A stretch of 64,000 bases of DNA from an uncultured Bacilli bacterium (GCA_934168205.1 CAKPMX010000001.1:547728-611727), one strand, 5' to 3'; positions 54,135 to 63,864 are shown, numbered from the stretch's first letter. Notes: generated by a model from the sequence alone, not told the origin. Program-made: numbers and translations.

Positions 54135-56168
54135 ATGAGTAAAATAAATGAAATTAAAAAATTAATGCCAAATAATATTGAAGATAATTTATTAATTTCA
54201 GCTATTTTCGACGTTAGTCGAAAATATGACGGTTTGTTTGTAAAAGAGTTAAAAAAAATAAAGAAAGAATATGGTATTACTATTGATTCTATAGAAAGAA
54301 ATATGCTTAGAAAAGCCTATTACTATAGTTTGCCAAATAAATATAATTTAAAATTTAACTATAATGATATACAGTTAAATGAAGTGTTAGATGATTTTAC
54401 AGAGAGACTACGAAATTATGATTCTGAGGTCATTATTTCTTCTTTAGTTAAAAGAATAGATGATGTTGGAAGTGATAGAGTAAAAAATAATACAATAGAA
54501 TGGCTTAATTACTATAATAATAAAAGACAAAAGTGGAAATATTCACTAATAATTATTAGAATAAATCAAGCTCTTTTTGACAAAATAGATAGAGAGTTTG
54601 ATAAATTGACTGATTTTATTTCTAATACATATAAAGATTTGGAAAACTATAGATACTTATCAATTATTGTTGATGATAATATCATTGACAAAAATAAAAA
54701 AGATATAACATGGAGAATAATATACAAATTAAGTATTTATGCGGAAAACTTTATTCAATTTGAGGGGAAGTTTTTTGCATTTCATAAAGAAAAGCAAATT
54801 AACAAGTTAAAAAAATTTCTGGATGAAAGAAAAATAGATAATTCTGAAAAAATCGCACAAGATTTTTATAACAATGCCTCCTGTGGCTACAAATTTGAAG
54901 ATTGTTACTTAAGTGACGATTTAAAAACAAAAATATTATTGTTCAAAAAAATTGAATTGGATGAAAACAATGTTCCTTGTCCTTCGTGTATGACAACAAT
55001 TCAAAATGGAAATTCATATCCAGAAATGTTCCTAAGAAGTTGGGAGTGTAAAAATCCTGAGTGTCCAGATAGAAGTAAATCTGGTAGAGGAAAAAGATTT
55101 GATGAATATGGGGTTTATCGATATTTTAAACTATCTGAAAATAAGAAAACAAATATTATTGATGATGATACTTACAAAAAATGGCATAGGGATATCTTTA
55201 ATAAAAATGTAAATTATGTTGAGTATTTAATTAAAGCTTATTCTTGGGATAATGAGAATATTTGCTTAGTTAACTTTGATAAATTAAATATTGAGAATGA
55301 TAGAAATATCGATTACATCAGTTCAAAAATATATTTCAAATCTAGTGGAATCAGATTTAATGAACTACCAATTTTTAAACTATTCAAAACTTTATCAAAA
55401 CAGATAAATTTTAATAAGTTTGATGGAAAAAATAAAATTAAAAATAAAATAGAAATAATAAATGGCAATTCTTCTAGTTGCCTAGAAAAAATACTGCCTA
55501 GCCAAATAGGCGCCGCAATTACTTCTCCTCCATATTATAATGCTAGAGAGTATTCACAATGGGAAAACTTAATTATGTATTTAATTGACATGATGATTAA
55601 TGCAAATTCTGTTTTTTACTCTTTAAGTAATAATTCGTATTATTTATACAATATCGGAGATATTGTTTCAGAGGATAATGTTTACGTTAATTCTAATATG
55701 TCTAAACACAGGATTCAATTAGGATTTCTTTCTTGCTTGTTTTTTGAAATAGTTGGATTTAACTTAACAGGAAATATAATTTGGGATAAAGGAGAAGTTC
55801 AATCAAAGAGAAACTCAACAATTAATTTATTTAGTGGCTATGTAAAGCCTATTAATTGCTATGAGCATATGTTTGTTTTGAAAAAGGGAGATAATAAGAT
55901 AGACGAAAGTAAAATTGTAAAAATATCTCCGGTTATTAAAATTAATAATAAAGGAGAAAACACTTATAAACATTCAGCTCCTTATCCATTAGACTTAGTA
56001 GCTGAAATAAAACCTTTCGCTAAAAAAAGTAAATATATATTAGATCCATTTTTAGGAAGCGGGACTACTTTGATTTGGTGCAAAAGGAATGGATATAAAG
56101 GAATTGGTTTTGAACTTAACAAAGAATACTACGAATTATGCACAGAGAATATAAATAATAATTTTTAA
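54135..56168 (+). CDS. DNA methyltransferase (N4-cytosine/N6-adenine) with zinc finger
   Basis: 677 residues. The first 270 are helical and unassigned. A four-Cys zinc module follows: VPCPSCMTTI (about 281) and WECKNPECPDRSKSGRGKRF (about 301). The methylase domain has TSPPYYNAR (about 462, motif IV, the TSPPY form) and YILDPFLGSGTTLIWCKR (about 634, motif I), so catalytic motif precedes SAM motif, class beta. TSPPY fits an m4C or m6A enzyme. GAAAGGAAAA precedes ATG. Probably the modification part of a restriction-modification pair with the 392-residue protein. Confidence 0.9.
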   Translation: MSKINEIKKLMPNNIEDNLLISAIFDVSRKYDGLFVKELKKIKKEYGITIDSIERNMLRKAYYYSLPNKYNLKFNYNDIQLNEVLDDFTERLRNYDSEVIISSLVKRIDDVGSDRVKNNTIEWLNYYNNKRQKWKYSLIIIRINQALFDKIDREFDKLTDFISNTYKDLENYRYLSIIVDDNIIDKNKKDITWRIIYKLSIYAENFIQFEGKFFAFHKEKQINKLKKFLDERKIDNSEKIAQDFYNNASCGYKFEDCYLSDDLKTKILLFKKIELDENNVPCPSCMTTIQNGNSYPEMFLRSWECKNPECPDRSKSGRGKRFDEYGVYRYFKLSENKKTNIIDDDTYKKWHRDIFNKNVNYVEYLIKAYSWDNENICLVNFDKLNIENDRNIDYISSKIYFKSSGIRFNELPIFKLFKTLSKQINFNKFDGKNKIKNKIEIINGNSSSCLEKILPSQIGAAITSPPYYNAREYSQWENLIMYLIDMMINANSVFYSLSNNSYYLYNIGDIVSEDNVYVNSNMSKHRIQLGFLSCLFFEIVGFNLTGNIIWDKGEVQSKRNSTINLFSGYVKPINCYEHMFVLKKGDNKIDESKIVKISPVIKINNKGENTYKHSAPYPLDLVAEIKPFAKKSKYILDPFLGSGTTLIWCKRNGYKGIGFELNKEYYELCTENINNNF

Positions 56169-56338
56169 CAACAAACATTATTTGAAGATTAAATCATAAA
56201 TAATTTTTTAAAGTAAAATTAGAATGGTATGACAAGTAATGATTCATATATGATATTACTAACATTTCAAGTTTTTTCTATTTTTTCTTGAAACGAAAAT
56301 AAAAAAAGGAAGATGTCAGAATATGAAACTGTAATATA

Positions 56339-56372
56339 AATGTAGACACATAAAGAATGCCTACATTTTTTG
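56339..56372 (+). terminator. Intrinsic terminator
   Basis: AATGTAG/CTACATT arms followed by six Ts. About 170 bp after the methyltransferase stop; the stretch 56169-56504 otherwise holds no supported gene. Confidence 0.65.
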
Positions 56373-56504
56373 TTATAATAAATAAAATGAGATGACTATA
56401 ATACCAGATGGTAGAAAAAAGGTTGAACAAGTGAATATTGGAATACAGAAGAAAAAGAAAAAATATTGTTAAAATATAAAAAAAGGAATCGGTGGAGTTA
56501 AAGA

Positions 56505-56531
56505 AACAAAAAAAGCAACATCACTGTTGCT
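56505..56531 (-). terminator. Terminator of tRNA-Trp
   Basis: AGCAACA-TCAC-TGTTGCT with A-run (T-run on the minus strand), 12 bp after the tRNA 3' end. Confidence 0.85.
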
Positions 56532-56542
56532 TAAAATTCAAA

Positions 56543-56616
56543 TGGCAGGGGATGAGAGAATCGAACTCCCAACAGTGGTTTTGGAGACCATTATTATACC
56601 ATTTAACTAATCCCCT
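56543..56616 (-). tRNA. tRNA-Trp (anticodon CCA)
   Basis: 74 nt on the minus strand. Acceptor AGGGGAT pairs with ATCCCCT (in CTCATCCCCTGCCA); D arm GTTAAATGGTATAAT; anticodon loop CTCCAAA with CCA after U33; T arm GGGAGTTCGATTCTCTC-type stem-loop; CCA is encoded. The 5' anticodon-stem pair closing the stem is an A-C mismatch, otherwise the cloverleaf is normal. Confidence 0.95.
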
Positions 56617-56795
56617 ACATGAGAATGTGCCAAAATCAATCAACACATCGATTATAGCACAAACAAATACCAGTTTCAAGAAAAATCGAATTATCAGCTA
56701 TTTAGGCAAATACAAAATAATAATCATTACAAATAAAACTATATTTTGTCATCTATCTAACCAGACAAAATTACCTAAACAAATATCATCAATTT

Positions 56796-57719
56796 CTAAT
56801 GTGAAAAAGATACACTTTCAGTCTTCTGACTAGAAGAAACTGAAACCGGTCTTGAGAAAGAACTTACCTTATTCAAATTAGGATTTATAAATGACTCATC
56901 CATTTGAACTTTACCCTCAATTTTAACAATAGAACTTATTTGTTCTTGATCACAACCAAAACGGTTTGAAACTATTTCAATACCATCATCTGGATTTGGA
57001 TTATAAATAAGATCAACATTACTATTTTCACGTTCATAAATAACAACTCTTGCAAGTGCAGACATAATTCCATCCGCCACAACTTTTTGATTAGGTGTTT
57101 TCGTACCAAAACATATTGTAGTAAATATTGTATCTCTATCCTTATCTATAGAACTTTCTGTAGATGTTGGAACTCTATTAGAACCAGTTTTACTAGCATT
57201 ACTGTAGCCGGTTCTTCCACAAAAGATTCCGTCCATTTTAATACCGTCTTCAGAAAACTCCTTTTCAATGGCACAAGCCAAAGCATCAGATACATTATTA
57301 CCTTCGTTTTCATATGGTGCCAACACAACAACACCAGGACCACCATAATATTGTTGATCAAGAGTAATAACTAAAGCATCATTAACATTAATACCTTCAT
57401 TTTCTCTCGTAAAACTAAACTTCAATCCACGCTTTTCCAACTCTTGACAAATGTTTTCAGTATAAATATCACTACAATCATTATCATTAATAATAACATT
57501 CAATGCATTAATATCATTAATTGAAACATAATCAGTGTTCACATCGCTAATACCAGGTTGATTATCCAAGTCACTACTAGTATCTTCCTTTACACCACAA
57601 GCTGATGCTGAAAAAATCATTAAACCCGTTAAAATACCAGCAACAGTTCTATTTAATTTAAAACCCTTTTTCTCCCTAGCTTGTTTCTCAATTGCATCAT
57701 TATTAATATTATGAACCAT
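56796..57719 (-). CDS. Putative exported lipoprotein, unknown function
   Basis: 307 residues. After 24 charged residues a hydrophobic segment (TVAGILTGLMIFSASACGVK) ends in an SASAC site resembling a lipobox, so the mature protein may be lipid-anchored outside. The body has two related-looking stretches, NEGINVNDALVITLD and NEGNNVSDALACAIE, then GRTGYSNASKTGSNRVPTST. A Ser-rich tail (SSFSRPVSVSSSQKTESVS) ends the chain. I do not recognise a family. Start has GAGGTGG upstream. Confidence 0.7.
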   Translation of the reverse strand: MVHNINNDAIEKQAREKKGFKLNRTVAGILTGLMIFSASACGVKEDTSSDLDNQPGISDVNTDYVSINDINALNVIINDNDCSDIYTENICQELEKRGLKFSFTRENEGINVNDALVITLDQQYYGGPGVVVLAPYENEGNNVSDALACAIEKEFSEDGIKMDGIFCGRTGYSNASKTGSNRVPTSTESSIDKDRDTIFTTICFGTKTPNQKVVADGIMSALARVVIYERENSNVDLIYNPNPDDGIEIVSNRFGCDQEQISSIVKIEGKVQMDESFINPNLNKVSSFSRPVSVSSSQKTESVSFSH

Positions 57720-57870
57720 CGACTACCACCTCACATTTAGTATAAAATAAATATACATCAAAGTCAAAAAATTAAAAACAATTTAACATATTATTAACAC
57801 TATAAAAATAAAAAGAAAAATGTTAAAATAATAATAAGTAAAAAAATTAAAATAATAATAGGTGAGGAAT

Positions 57871-58986
57871 ATGAAAAAATTAAATCTTAGCAAAAAGAAG
57901 AAAATAATTATAATAGTATCAGCAATACTACTACTGCTAGTCGGTGCATTAGTAATTTATATGACATGTTTCAATAAAAACGAAAAGCCAAATAAAAAAC
58001 CGACAAAAAAACCAACCGAAGTAGAACCAGAACCTATAAAAAAACTTACCGTCTATAACGAAGACAGCAATCAAAGACCTATCGCCATAATGATTGACAA
58101 CAACATTGGTAATGAATATCATTCTGGACTACAAGAATCTTACTTAAACTATGAAATAATAGTCGAAGGTGGTCTAACAAGAATAATGGCAATTTTTAAA
58201 GACAAAGATATCAGCCAAATAGGACCAGTGAGAAGTTCCAGACATTACTTCTTAGACTATGCCTTAGAAAGCGATTGCATATATACTCATTTTGGATGGA
58301 GTCCATATGCTCAACAAGATATCAGAGCCCTAGGCGTAAACAATATCAACGGTCTATACGATGATTATCCATTCTGGAGAGCAAGTCACTTATACGCGCC
58401 ACATAACGTATTTACCTCAATTTCAAAAATTTATGAATACGCTACTCAAAAAGGTTATCAAACAACATCAGATAACTGGAAACTACTAAACTATAGCCCT
58501 GACGAAATCAATTTAAATACACCTATAAAATATGAAACAGTTGAAAACACAGAAACCGGCAAAAAAGAAAAAGTGCCAGTTACAAATCCAGAATTAATAA
58601 CGGCCAACAGCGTAGTTATGTCATATTCGAATTATCAAACAAGAAGTTACACCTATGATGCAGAAAATAAATACTATTTACGCTTCATGAACTATAATCC
58701 ACACATAGATTATGATACAAAGACTCAACTTCACTATAAAAATCTTATTATCATCTATGTCACCAATAGACAATTCGACCGTGAAGGGCGACAAGACTTA
58801 GATACTGTCGGTTCTGGTAACGGATACTATCTAACCAATGGTTACGCCTTACCAATAAACTGGACAAAATCTTCCAGATCTGGTAAAACTAAATATACAT
58901 ATACTGATGGTAAAGAAATTACTTTAAATGATGGAAACACATTTGTACAAATCGTACCAACAGGTAGAGAAATAACTATACAATAG
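57871..58986 (+). CDS. DUF3048 domain lipoprotein/membrane-anchored protein (YerB-like)
   Basis: 371 residues from ATG 57871 with AGGTGAGG upstream (a GTG at 57862 is within that site). An N-terminal membrane helix (KIIIIVSAILLLLVGALVIY) and a Lys/Pro-rich linker precede the DUF3048 region: RPIAIMIDNNIGNEYHSGLQ, EIIVEGGLTRIMAIFKD, IGPVRSSRHYFLDYALE and HFGWSPYAQQDI. Family members are surface proteins of Bacillota with unknown biochemical role. It lies 9 bp before gpsA, so probably co-transcribed. Confidence 0.9.
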   Translation: MKKLNLSKKKKIIIIVSAILLLLVGALVIYMTCFNKNEKPNKKPTKKPTEVEPEPIKKLTVYNEDSNQRPIAIMIDNNIGNEYHSGLQESYLNYEIIVEGGLTRIMAIFKDKDISQIGPVRSSRHYFLDYALESDCIYTHFGWSPYAQQDIRALGVNNINGLYDDYPFWRASHLYAPHNVFTSISKIYEYATQKGYQTTSDNWKLLNYSPDEINLNTPIKYETVENTETGKKEKVPVTNPELITANSVVMSYSNYQTRSYTYDAENKYYLRFMNYNPHIDYDTKTQLHYKNLIIIYVTNRQFDREGRQDLDTVGSGNGYYLTNGYALPINWTKSSRSGKTKYTYTDGKEITLNDGNTFVQIVPTGREITIQ

Positions 58987-58995
58987 GAGGAAAAC

Positions 58996-59970
58996 ATGAA
59001 AATAGGTTTATTTGGAACCGGTGCCTACGGAATGGCACTAAGTAGTATATTAGTAGAAAATAATTGCGAAGTAGTATTATGGACTAAATTTGAAGAAGAA
59101 AAAAAACAACTAGAGGAAACCCGCCAAAATGAAAAACTTTTGCCAAACTTTACATTATCACCAACAGCGGAAGTAACAACGGACATAGAATACTGCATAA
59201 AAGATAAGGATTTATTAATAATTGCCATCCCAGCAGCTTTTATAGATTCGCTTGCTTGTGCTATGAAACCTTATATTAAGGATAACCATATCCTAATAGC
59301 GACAAAGGGAATAGAACAAGAAACAGGTTTATTTATAAATGAAATATTAGAAAAATATCTAGATACCAAAAACATAGCTGTAATGTCAGGCCCAAGCTTT
59401 GCTGTCGACCTAATTACAAAAATGCCAGAAGGACTATCTCTAGCAAGTAAAAATGAGAAAACAATAAAAATAGTAAAGGCAGCTTTTAAAAGTGACTATG
59501 TGAAATTACGTGAAACAGATGATGTAATAGGTGTTGAAATCTGTGGCGCCATTAAAAATGTTATAGCTCTAGCATCGGGTATGCTTGAAGGACTTGGTGC
59601 CAATGACTCTTCAACCGCCATGTTACTAACTGAAGCAATTCATGATATGAAAAAAATAATATCAGTCTTGCATGGAGATAAAAAGACAGTATTATCATTT
59701 GCTGGCGTTGGAGATTTATTATTAACATGTACATCTACAAAAAGTAGAAACTATACCTATGGAAAAATGATTGGCGAAAATAAATCAAAACAAGAGTTAG
59801 AAGACTACGTGAAAAATACAACTGTTGAAGGCTTATACACCTTAAAGCCAATATACAAATTATTAAAAGATAAAAAAATATCAATACCAATAATAGATTT
59901 AATATATGATATTGCTGTTGAAGGCGACGACCCTAAAAAATTATTAACATTTCTTGTGGAAAAAAATTAA
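58996..59970 (+). CDS. gpsA: NAD(P)-dependent glycerol-3-phosphate dehydrogenase
   Basis: 324 residues. Rossmann motif IGLFGTGAYGMALSSIL at the N-terminus, IATKGIEQET, MSGPSFAVDL and EICGAIKNVIALASGMLEGL (catalytic Lys), GVGDLLLTCTSTKSRN. It reduces dihydroxyacetone phosphate to sn-glycerol 3-phosphate for phospholipid synthesis. Slightly shorter than the usual 330-340 but complete. AGGAGG at 58986. Second gene after YerB-like. Confidence 0.95.
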   Translation: MKIGLFGTGAYGMALSSILVENNCEVVLWTKFEEEKKQLEETRQNEKLLPNFTLSPTAEVTTDIEYCIKDKDLLIIAIPAAFIDSLACAMKPYIKDNHILIATKGIEQETGLFINEILEKYLDTKNIAVMSGPSFAVDLITKMPEGLSLASKNEKTIKIVKAAFKSDYVKLRETDDVIGVEICGAIKNVIALASGMLEGLGANDSSTAMLLTEAIHDMKKIISVLHGDKKTVLSFAGVGDLLLTCTSTKSRNYTYGKMIGENKSKQELEDYVKNTTVEGLYTLKPIYKLLKDKKISIPIIDLIYDIAVEGDDPKKLLTFLVEKN

Positions 59971-60002
59971 ATATAACTCATAGATAATAAAGAGGTGAAT
60001 AA

Positions 60003-62309
60003 ATGTTAGAAATTAAAAATATTAGTAAAAGTTATGTAACTGGTACTTTCACACAAAAAGCTCTAGATAATTTCAGCCTAAAATTTAGAAGAGAGGAATT
60101 TGTAAGCATCCTTGGCCAGTCTGGCTCCGGGAAGACAACCTTATTAAATATTATAGGTGGTCTTGATAAATATGATGAAGGTGACCTAATTATAAATGAT
60201 AAATCGACAAAGAGTTTTAAGGAAAAAGACTGGGATGCTTATCGTAATAACTGTATCGGTTTTATCTTTCAAAACTATAATCTAATTACTCATATTAGCA
60301 TTCTAGAAAATATTGAAATGGGTATGACATTATCAGGTGCTGGCGCAAAAGAAAAAAGAGAAAAAGCTCTAGAAGCCTTAAAAAAAGTTGGATTAGAAGA
60401 ACATGCGCACAAAAAGCCAAATCAATTATCCGGTGGGCAAATGCAAAGAGTTGCCATTGCTAGAGCCTTAGCAACAGACCCAGATATTATTTTAGCCGAT
60501 GAGCCAACTGGAGCACTAGATTCAAAAACAAGTCAACAAATAATGAAATTAATAAAAGAAATTTCTAAAGATAAACTTGTTATAATGGTAACTCATAACA
60601 GACAATTAGCCGAAGAATATTCCACAAGAATAGTGGAATTAAAAGACGGAAAATTAATCAGTGATAGTAATCCAATTAAAAAAGTAGAAAAGGACGCAGA
60701 AACATTCAGCATCAGAAAAACAGCTATGAGTTTCTTAACTGCTCTAAAACTATCATTCAATAATATAAAAACAAAAAAGGGAAGAACAGCTTTAACAGCC
60801 TTTGCCTCTTCTATAGGAATCATTGGTATAGCTTTAATTCTTTCATTATCAAACGGATTCAAAATAGAAATAGATAATTTCGAAAAAGATTCTTTATCAG
60901 AAGCACCTATCATCATAAGTCAACAGTCAATGAAACTTGATGAAGAAACAATTCTAAAAATTCAGGATCAACATCAGTCGGCAGAAAAATATCCTGATTC
61001 AAAAAAAGTTTATGTCCTAGACGATGTAATGGAAAGCATGACACATACAAATGTAATTACAAAAGAATATATAGATTACATTAAAAAAATCGATAAAGAA
61101 ACTGTATCCGGAATTTCTTATCAAAAAAGTACAGGTTTAAACATTATTAATCAAAGTAAAGATGGTTACAACCTTGTAAATAATACAATTATGGGAATGT
61201 CAACTTGGACTCTATTGCCATCAAAAATGAATAATAAAGATTCAGGCGTTGTTGAAAATAATTATGATATCCTAGCCGGAAAAATAGATGAAAGCGAACC
61301 AGGATTAATACTTCAACTAGATAGCCGTAATCAAATTTATTCTTCAACTTTAAAACAGCTTGGTTTATCAGGCGAAGAAGTTAGTTTTGATGACATTCTT
61401 AATAAAGAATTAAAAGTCATTCCAAATGATATATATTATAATCAACATGGTGAGTATTTTATTCCAAATACAGATTATGAGTCCCTATATAATAATGAAA
61501 AAAGTATCACAATAAAGGTACAAGCTATTATTAGGGGAAAGAAAGAAAAAGAAATATTAACTTCAACTACAGGAATCGCTTATACAAATGCCTTAGTAGA
61601 TTTAGTAATAAAAAATAATAAAGATTCAGCCATTGTAAAAGCTCAACAAGATAAAGATTATAATATTCTAACTAAAGAACCATTTGATGAAACGAGCATC
61701 ACCAATACAAAAGAAACAGTTCTTGGCTATTTAGGAGCAGAAAGTGTTCCCATAGCAGTTTATATTTATCCTAACAGTTTTGAATCAAAAGACAGTATCA
61801 CTACTTATTTAGACAAATATAACGAGGGTAAAGAAGAACAAGATGAAATAAGATATGTGGATATGGCAAGTATGATTTCAGCTTTATCTGGAAACATAAT
61901 GGATGCCATTACAATCGTACTTATAGCGTTTTCATCAATATCACTAGTAGTTTCTTCTATAATGATAGGTATAATAACTTACATATCAGTTTTAGAAAGA
62001 ACAAAAGAAATTGGAATATTAAGAGCACTTGGAGCTAGAAAAAAAGACATAAAACGAGTATTTAATGCAGAAACATTTATAATTGGGATATTTTCTGGTA
62101 TACTTGGAATAGCTATAGCAAGAATTTTAATTATACCAACCAACATAATCATAGAAAATGCATCACAATTATCAAATGTTGCTAAATTAAATCCAATTCA
62201 TGCTATAATATTGATAACAGTAAGTGTGACATTAACAATATTAGGTGGATTAATACCTGCAAGTATGGCATCAAAGAAAAATCCAGTTGAAGCACTTAGA
62301 ACAGAGTAA
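60003..62309 (+). CDS. ABC transporter, fused ATPase and FtsX-type permease (MacB-like)
   Basis: 768 residues. ATPase domain 1-225: LGQSGSGKTTLLNIIGG, NQLSGGQMQRVAIARAL, IILADEPTGALDSKTS. A first membrane helix lies near 265-285 (TAFASSIGIIGIALILSLSN). A large extracellular domain follows, then three helices from about 640 with the FtsX signature ERTKEIGILRALGARKKDI and a final VTLTILGGLIPASMASKK. MacB-type machines do not transport through the membrane but couple ATP use to extracellular work, such as peptide export or resistance. GAGGTG before ATG. The next gene overlaps its stop region. Confidence 0.92.
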   Translation: MLEIKNISKSYVTGTFTQKALDNFSLKFRREEFVSILGQSGSGKTTLLNIIGGLDKYDEGDLIINDKSTKSFKEKDWDAYRNNCIGFIFQNYNLITHISILENIEMGMTLSGAGAKEKREKALEALKKVGLEEHAHKKPNQLSGGQMQRVAIARALATDPDIILADEPTGALDSKTSQQIMKLIKEISKDKLVIMVTHNRQLAEEYSTRIVELKDGKLISDSNPIKKVEKDAETFSIRKTAMSFLTALKLSFNNIKTKKGRTALTAFASSIGIIGIALILSLSNGFKIEIDNFEKDSLSEAPIIISQQSMKLDEETILKIQDQHQSAEKYPDSKKVYVLDDVMESMTHTNVITKEYIDYIKKIDKETVSGISYQKSTGLNIINQSKDGYNLVNNTIMGMSTWTLLPSKMNNKDSGVVENNYDILAGKIDESEPGLILQLDSRNQIYSSTLKQLGLSGEEVSFDDILNKELKVIPNDIYYNQHGEYFIPNTDYESLYNNEKSITIKVQAIIRGKKEKEILTSTTGIAYTNALVDLVIKNNKDSAIVKAQQDKDYNILTKEPFDETSITNTKETVLGYLGAESVPIAVYIYPNSFESKDSITTYLDKYNEGKEEQDEIRYVDMASMISALSGNIMDAITIVLIAFSSISLVVSSIMIGIITYISVLERTKEIGILRALGARKKDIKRVFNAETFIIGIFSGILGIAIARILIIPTNIIIENASQLSNVAKLNPIHAIILITVSVTLTILGGLIPASMASKKNPVEALRTE

Positions 62310-62320
62310 TGGAGGAAAAT

Positions 62321-63013
62321 ATGGATAAAATAATGACTAAGTTTTTTAAATCTTCAATAATATCTTCAGTAGTATTGATGATACTAGGAATTCTATTAAT
62401 GCTTCAGTCAGAAGCTACAATAATTACAATTTCTTATGTAATAGGAACACTATTAATTGCACTAGGAACATTAGCAATAATCAAATTTATTAGAAATACA
62501 AGTAGTGAAATAAGAAATGACTTGGATATAGTATATGGTACAGTAACTATAATATTAGGTGTGATCGTAATATATAATCCACAAGCAATTGCCAGTATCA
62601 TACCTATAATAATAGGAATAGGAATTGTTATAAGTAGTGCAACAAAGCTACAGTATGCTTTCGAATTAAAAGCTAACAGCAACAGTCAATGGAAAATGAG
62701 TATGATAATATCAATAATAAGCGCAATTTGTGGTGTGGTATTAATTTGCAATCCATTTAAAGGGGCAGTAGTAATTATGCAAATCATTGGCGCATTTATA
62801 ATTGTTTATTCAATACTTGATATTATCTCTACAGTTACAATTAAGAAAAATGTTGAAGCAATACATCAAGCTATTGAAGGAAATATAGAAGATGCTGAGG
62901 TAATTAAAGAAGAAAGTATTTCAGAAGAGAAAACAACTAAAAAATCAAAAACAAAAACAAAAAAGAAAAAGACTAAAAAATCAAAAAAACAAAATGAAGA
63001 AGAAAATAACTAA
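62321..63013 (+). CDS. DUF308 (HdeD-like) membrane protein
   Basis: 230 residues from ATG 62321, which has TGGAGG upstream; an ATG at 62309 overlaps the previous stop and lies in that site. Six membrane helices in three hairpins (VLMILGILLMLQSEATII, VTIILGVIVIYNPQAIASII, ISAICGVVLICNPFKGAVVI), each with the short helix-NP-helix repeat of DUF308. The C-terminus is a Lys-rich tail. Function unknown. Probably in the operon with the ABC fusion. Confidence 0.88.
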   Translation: MDKIMTKFFKSSIISSVVLMILGILLMLQSEATIITISYVIGTLLIALGTLAIIKFIRNTSSEIRNDLDIVYGTVTIILGVIVIYNPQAIASIIPIIIGIGIVISSATKLQYAFELKANSNSQWKMSMIISIISAICGVVLICNPFKGAVVIMQIIGAFIIVYSILDIISTVTIKKNVEAIHQAIEGNIEDAEVIKEESISEEKTTKKSKTKTKKKKTKKSKKQNEEENN

Positions 63014-63024
63014 AGGTAATACAT

Positions 63025-63192
63025 ATGATATATATATTAAGTAGTATATCCGTAAAAATAGAAGAATGGAACGAGAAACTAAATTCATTTTTTGCTAATA
63101 ATTTTGATAGTCCCTTTTTTGGAACAATAGCTCTAATGGTGCTATTTGGATTTGGGTGTTGGGTTATATCAGTATCAAATAAGAAAAAGTAA
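63025..63192 (+). CDS. 55-residue membrane protein
   Basis: Reads MIYILSSISVKIEEWNEKLN and continues to one membrane helix (FGTIALMVLFGFGCWVIS) and a basic end SNKKK. AAAGGTAAT is a fair ribosome site. It directly follows the DUF308 gene (11 bp) and precedes a terminator, so it is likely the last gene of that operon. Confidence 0.6.
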   Translation: MIYILSSISVKIEEWNEKLNSFFANNFDSPFFGTIALMVLFGFGCWVISVSNKKK

Positions 63193-63214
63193 AAGCCTAT
63201 AAAAAGGCTTTTTT
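63192..63214 (+). terminator. Intrinsic terminator
   Basis: AAAGCC/GGCTTT arms with an 8-nt loop and six Ts, beginning at the stop codon. Confidence 0.85.
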
Positions 63215-63265
63215 AGTTTGTCAATATCATTAAAAAAATGTATAATAAGAAAAACGAGGTATAAA

Positions 63266-63808
63266 ATGGAAAAAGAAGAATTAATAATAGGAAAAAAATA
63301 TGAAATACATGGTTACAAGCATAATAGTAAAATACACAGAGCTTGGGACGAAGCTGTTTTGCTTGAAATACATGATGACTATCTGATATTTGGAAATGAG
63401 AAAACTAAGGTAACAGAGTCAGACGGTAGAACTTGGCGAACTAAAGAACCAGCGGTATTGTTCTTTTTTAAAGACAACTGGTACAATATAATAGGACAAT
63501 ATAAAAAAGATGGAATATATTATTATTGTAATATGGCGTCACCAATGATAATAGAAGAGAATACAATAAAGTATATAGACTATGATTTAGATTTACGTGT
63601 TTTCCCAGACGGAAGTTTCAAGGTTCTAGATCGTGGAGAATACAAATATCATAAAAGTCTAATGAACTATTCACAGGATATAGATACAATATTAAAAGCA
63701 GAGCTAACTAATTTGATAAATAAAGTCAGAACAAAAGAACTAGCATTTGAACCTGGAACTGTTGAAAGATACTATGAAAAATACGTAGAATTAACCCAAA
63801 AGCAGTGA
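63266..63808 (+). CDS. DUF402 nucleoside tri/diphosphatase (Ntdp/YgaC-like)
   Basis: 180 residues from ATG 63266, preceded by CGAGGTAT; an upstream extension has no site. Matches B. subtilis YgaC-type proteins: YEIHGYKHNSKIHRAWDEA, FFFKDNWYNIIGQYKKDGIY, YCNMASPMI, IKYIDYDLDLRVFPDGSFKV with the acidic metal-binding cluster, and MNYSQDIDTIL. Characterised members hydrolyse nucleoside tri- and diphosphates. Monocistronic, just upstream of the rRNA promoter. Confidence 0.9.
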   Translation: MEKEELIIGKKYEIHGYKHNSKIHRAWDEAVLLEIHDDYLIFGNEKTKVTESDGRTWRTKEPAVLFFFKDNWYNIIGQYKKDGIYYYCNMASPMIIEENTIKYIDYDLDLRVFPDGSFKVLDRGEYKYHKSLMNYSQDIDTILKAELTNLINKVRTKELAFEPGTVERYYEKYVELTQKQ

Positions 63809-63864
63809 AAAAAGTCAAAAAAGTGCAAAAAATGAAAAAAACGAAAAAAAAGTGTTCTTTTTTG

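Larger units (their letters stand above)
50627..56587. mobile_element. tRNA-Trp-flanked genomic island (defence-type, no integrase)
   Basis: Direct repeats of 45 bp (tRNA-Trp 3' half) at both ends enclose 5.9 kb with four genes in two divergent operons. No integrase or excisionase is inside, so mobility depends on an enzyme in trans or has been lost. Confidence 0.78.

Noticed and set aside
57087..57374. Open frame on the plus strand opposite the putative lipoprotein
   Set aside because: Shadow frame with no ribosome binding site and no recognisable domain.
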